In this document: piece by piece, positions 61,490 to 64,000 of the stretch
How positions within the stretch are numbered: position 1 is the first letter of the stretch
How the letters are laid out: each line of letters begins with the position of its first letter
Origin: Pleomorphomonas sp.
GTDB taxonomy: Bacteria; Pseudomonadota; Alphaproteobacteria; Rhizobiales; Pleomorphomonadaceae
Assembly (NCBI GenBank): GCA_029976075.1
Contig: JARKNW010000082.1
Span: forward strand, 51,291 to 115,290
DNA: 64,000 nt
Direction: 5' to 3'
Notes under the pieces: generated by a model
Told to the model about the DNA's origin: nothing
Databases searched by the model: none
What the model saw: the letters and a program-made list of their open reading frames with translations, nothing else
Position numbers and translations under genes: made by a program

Positions 61490-62305
61490 GTGAAACGACG
61501 GCTTGCCATTCTGCTGTGCCTGATCGTCACGGCCTGTTCCAGCCTTGCCGACCGCCAGGCGCTGGCGCCGCGATTGACGCGAACGTCGGGATGGAGCTTC
61601 GAGACGCTGACCGGCGGTTCCTTCGCCATGGCCGCCGCCGTCGCCCCGCTCAGGGCATCGCCGACGCTGGTGGTCTATCTCGAGGGCGATGGCTTTGCCT
61701 ATGTCACCCGATCGCGGCCGGCGAGCGATCCCACGCCGCTCGATCCCACGGCCCTGCGCCTGGCGCTGGCCCATCCGGATCAGGGCGTCAACCTCGCCTG
61801 GCTCGGCCGGCCCTGCCAGTATGTCATGTCGCCTGAGTGCCGCGCGGCCTACTGGACCGACCGCCGCTATGCGCCCGAGATCGTCGACGGCATTTCCGCC
61901 GCCATCGACCAGCTGAAGGCACGGAGCCATGCCACGCGGCTCGTCCTGGTCGGCTACTCCGGCGGTGGGGCGATCGCCGCGCTGCTCGCGGCCCGGCGGG
62001 GCGATGTGGCGCGCCTCGTCACCGTCGCCGGCGATCTCGACCTCGGATACTGGACGGCGCGGCAGAAGCTGACGCCGCTCAGCGGCTCGCTCGATCCCGC
62101 CGATTTTGCCCCGGCGCTGGCCGGTGTGCCGCAGGTTCATTTCGCCGGTGGCAAGGACGAGGTTGTCGGCACGGACGTGGCGCGTGCCTATCTGGCGCGG
62201 CTGCCGGCCAGCGCGCCGGCCCGGCTGATCGAAGTCCCCGCGTTCAGCCATTCCTGCTGCTGGGTACGCGACTGGCCTCAGCTGTTTGCCCAAGCAGATC
62301 AGTAA
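61490..62305 (+). CDS. Alpha/beta-hydrolase-like lipoprotein
   Basis: 271 residues from a GTG with GGGGGGAAA upstream. A lipoprotein signal (RLAILLCLIVTACSS) would anchor it in a membrane. The nucleophile elbow is VLVGYSGGGAIAALLA (GxSxG), the oxyanion strand is LVVYLEGDGFAY, the acid is likely in HFAGGKDEVVG, and His is in PAFSHSCCW, completing a Ser-Asp-His triad. An esterase or thioesterase acting in the periplasm is expected; the substrate is unknown. Confidence 0.82.
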   Translation: MKRRLAILLCLIVTACSSLADRQALAPRLTRTSGWSFETLTGGSFAMAAAVAPLRASPTLVVYLEGDGFAYVTRSRPASDPTPLDPTALRLALAHPDQGVNLAWLGRPCQYVMSPECRAAYWTDRRYAPEIVDGISAAIDQLKARSHATRLVLVGYSGGGAIAALLAARRGDVARLVTVAGDLDLGYWTARQKLTPLSGSLDPADFAPALAGVPQVHFAGGKDEVVGTDVARAYLARLPASAPARLIEVPAFSHSCCWVRDWPQLFAQADQ

Positions 62306-62319
62306 ATTATCCGATAATT
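62305..62319 (+). terminator. Short hairpin after the lipoprotein gene
   Basis: AATTATC-c-GATAATT followed by GTTTCT, immediately at the stop codon. The stem is weak (A/T-rich) and the single-base loop is tight, so termination is doubtful; it could also be an operator for the downstream autotransporter. Confidence 0.3.
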
Positions 62320-62527
62320 GTTTCTACAACAACGGCTTTCCGAAACGATCCGATTCAGCTATTACTCATGTTAATTATTACAAGGGGCGATGGCGGAGAG
62401 GCTTGAACCGTCGTCTCGAAAATGGGTGGAGCCGAGTCGGCATCGAGATCGTGAATGGGGCGGATGGGCACCGTCACCTTTCGATGATCGCGCTCCAGCC
62501 TGCGAGGAAGCGCAGTTGGGAAACGTC

Positions 62528-64000
62528 GTGAGTTACAATCGGCAGCTGTTGAGTTCCACCCTGATCGCCCGGCCTGTTTTCGCGGCTCTTCTTCTGCCGG
62601 TCGTCGGCGCCCTGACGAGCCAGGCCGCTCTCGCGGCCTGCTCGGGCAATAATCCGGCAGGGACGACCCTTACATCGTCGCAGGACCTGACGGGCTGCTC
62701 GGCGGCCGACATATACACAAACGATGGCGAGATCCGTGTGTCGTTGTCAGGCTACGCGGTGCGGTTGGACAGCGGCACCTTGGCGGCGATCGTAAATAAC
62801 GGAACGATTTCCAACACGAACTCTTTCGGCCTTTACATAGGCACGAATGCCAGCAGCAGTACTGACGTCGGTTCTATCGTCAACGCTGGCACGATCACCG
62901 CCACTAACGGCATTTACGTGGGACCGGCGGCTGGCAGCAGTGCAACGAACGTCGGAACGCTGACCAACTCCGGTTCCATCGTGGGGAGCTCTTACGGCAT
63001 CGGGGTCGATAACCGTGGCCATATCGATACCATTTCCAATACGGGGGCGATCACTTCAGCAAGCGGTCAGGGCGTCATAGTTTCTGGCTCGGTGGGAACG
63101 CTCAACAATTCCGGAACCATTTCAACCACAGGCAACGCTATCGTCGTCTATTCGGCCTCCGCGATCGGTACGCTGAACAACTCGGGACTCATATCCGGGA
63201 CCATCACCGCCGCCGGCAATCTCCTGATCAACGGCGCCTCGTCGGGCATGGGTACGCTGACCGGTTCCGGCGGCACCGTCGGAACGATCACGATCACCGG
63301 TGGCAACCTGACGTTCGGCACCGGCAACCTGCTGCTGAACGACAATGTCAAAGTCGCTTCGCACACGTTGGCCAATACGGGCGCCAACCTCTACGTCGGC
63401 ACTCCCGTGACGATCACCGGCGCCTACACGCAGTCGGCGGGGGCGTCGCTCAACGTCAACGTCGCCAGCGGCGCGGTGGCCACCGGCAACATCGCGAGTG
63501 ACAGCGGCTATGGCCGCCTGGTGGTGTCGGGGGCGGCGACCATCGCCTCGGGGTCGTCGGTCAACCTCAAGAGCCAGAGCTACGCCTTTGCCAGCGGCCA
63601 GCGGTTCGTGGTCATCCGGGCCAATGCCACGGGGACCGACTACAACGAAACGACGCTGAACTACTCGGCCGACAGCTTTGCCGGCATACTCTCCGGCGCG
63701 GCGGTCACGTCGGGCAGCACCAAGGATCTGGTGGTGTCGCTCAGCGGCGCCAGCACTTCGCCGGGCGCCACCATTCCCAATGCGATCTCGTCGCTCGGCG
63801 GCCTGCAGAGCTACAGCGGTCACTCGGACCTGCAACTGCTCGACCTCTACAATGCCTCTCGGGCCATCGGCAGCACGGCGGAGGCCAACAGGGCCGGCGA
63901 GCAGCTGTCGCCCAGCGCCAGCACCTCGGCGGCCGGGGCGGCGGCGACCACCACCACCTTCGACATGCTCAGCATCGTCGGCAGCCACATCGCCTCGCTG
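62528..64000 (+). CDS. Autotransporter, N-terminal 491 residues (3' end outside window)
   Basis: Open from a GTG at 62528 (GGGAAA upstream) to the window end with no stop. The signal peptide ends LTSQAALAAC. The passenger consists of beta-helix rungs (VGTLTNSGSIVGSSYGIGVD, IGTLNNSGLISGTITAAGN), then NLTFGTGNLLLNDN, closely like the first autotransporter's LSFGTGLLLLNDN. The last visible part (IPNAISSLGGLQSY, then STAEANRAGEQLSPSAST) is the linker just before a beta-barrel. The barrel should follow beyond the window. It is a surface protein, paralogous in the passenger end to the 45.8-kb gene. Confidence 0.88.
   Translation, partial: MSYNRQLLSSTLIARPVFAALLLPVVGALTSQAALAACSGNNPAGTTLTSSQDLTGCSAADIYTNDGEIRVSLSGYAVRLDSGTLAAIVNNGTISNTNSFGLYIGTNASSSTDVGSIVNAGTITATNGIYVGPAAGSSATNVGTLTNSGSIVGSSYGIGVDNRGHIDTISNTGAITSASGQGVIVSGSVGTLNNSGTISTTGNAIVVYSASAIGTLNNSGLISGTITAAGNLLINGASSGMGTLTGSGGTVGTITITGGNLTFGTGNLLLNDNVKVASHTLANTGANLYVGTPVTITGAYTQSAGASLNVNVASGAVATGNIASDSGYGRLVVSGAATIASGSSVNLKSQSYAFASGQRFVVIRANATGTDYNETTLNYSADSFAGILSGAAVTSGSTKDLVVSLSGASTSPGATIPNAISSLGGLQSYSGHSDLQLLDLYNASRAIGSTAEANRAGEQLSPSASTSAAGAAATTTTFDMLSIVGSHIASL

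Overview
The window is GC-rich, densely coded DNA that reads like a chromosome segment of a free-living alphaproteobacterium, most likely Hyphomicrobiales (Rhizobiales). The indications are the GC-rich codon use, a DUF2336 protein, an IalB-like protein, many chemoreceptors and diguanylate-cyclase genes, and a dispersed intergenic repeat of the kind seen in rhizobia. A genus such as Pleomorphomonas is only a guess. I saw no tRNA, rRNA, CRISPR array, insertion sequence or integrase.

Layout. 1-7 kb: end of a chemoreceptor; a MarR / isochorismatase-like / small membrane protein / MFS operon behind a 28-bp palindrome; an overlapping pair made of an Aer-like PAS protein and a chemoreceptor ending in a PilZ-like domain. 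7-12.2 kb: TetR with an RND efflux pump. 12.8-24.6 kb: ordinary chromosomal genes, including a trpS behind what looks like a Trp leader-peptide attenuator and two tandem diguanylate cyclases sharing an upstream inverted repeat.

24.7-29.4 kb is a lower-GC island with foreign codon use. It holds an HD phosphohydrolase divergent from a P-loop-kinase/adenylosuccinate-synthetase fusion, a small unknown protein and an ATP-grasp/phosphohistidine-type protein. The synthetase domain has Ser where PurA has its catalytic Asp. The pairing resembles the DatZ/PurZ nucleotide enzymes of 2-aminoadenine phages, but sits in a bacterial chromosome with unfamiliar partners. It is my best candidate for an undescribed system.

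29.4-45.6 kb: an EAL protein, a chemoreceptor, oxidoreductases, a PACE exporter, a second accessory patch (PghP-like peptidase and an OLD-like ATPase/TOPRIM protein), a nucleoside-hydrolase/ABC-import operon and an ABC-F gene preceded by a well-translated leader ORF. 45.6-55.3 kb: an autotransporter, an IalB-like protein, a TPR-sulfotransferase, a TPR-glycosyltransferase-like protein and CysD/CysNC, which make the sulfotransferase's donor PAPS. 55.4-64 kb: DUF4126, GntR and AlaX, a purine-salvage cluster (MtnN-like nucleosidase, LysR, adenosine deaminase), small genes, a lipoprotein hydrolase and the start of a second, related autotransporter that runs off the window.

Themes that link genes: c-di-GMP and taxis (two GGDEF, one EAL, one PilZ-like chemoreceptor), purine nucleoside handling, drug efflux, surface protein and sulfation functions, and translation-coupled leaders in front of trpS and the ABC-F gene.
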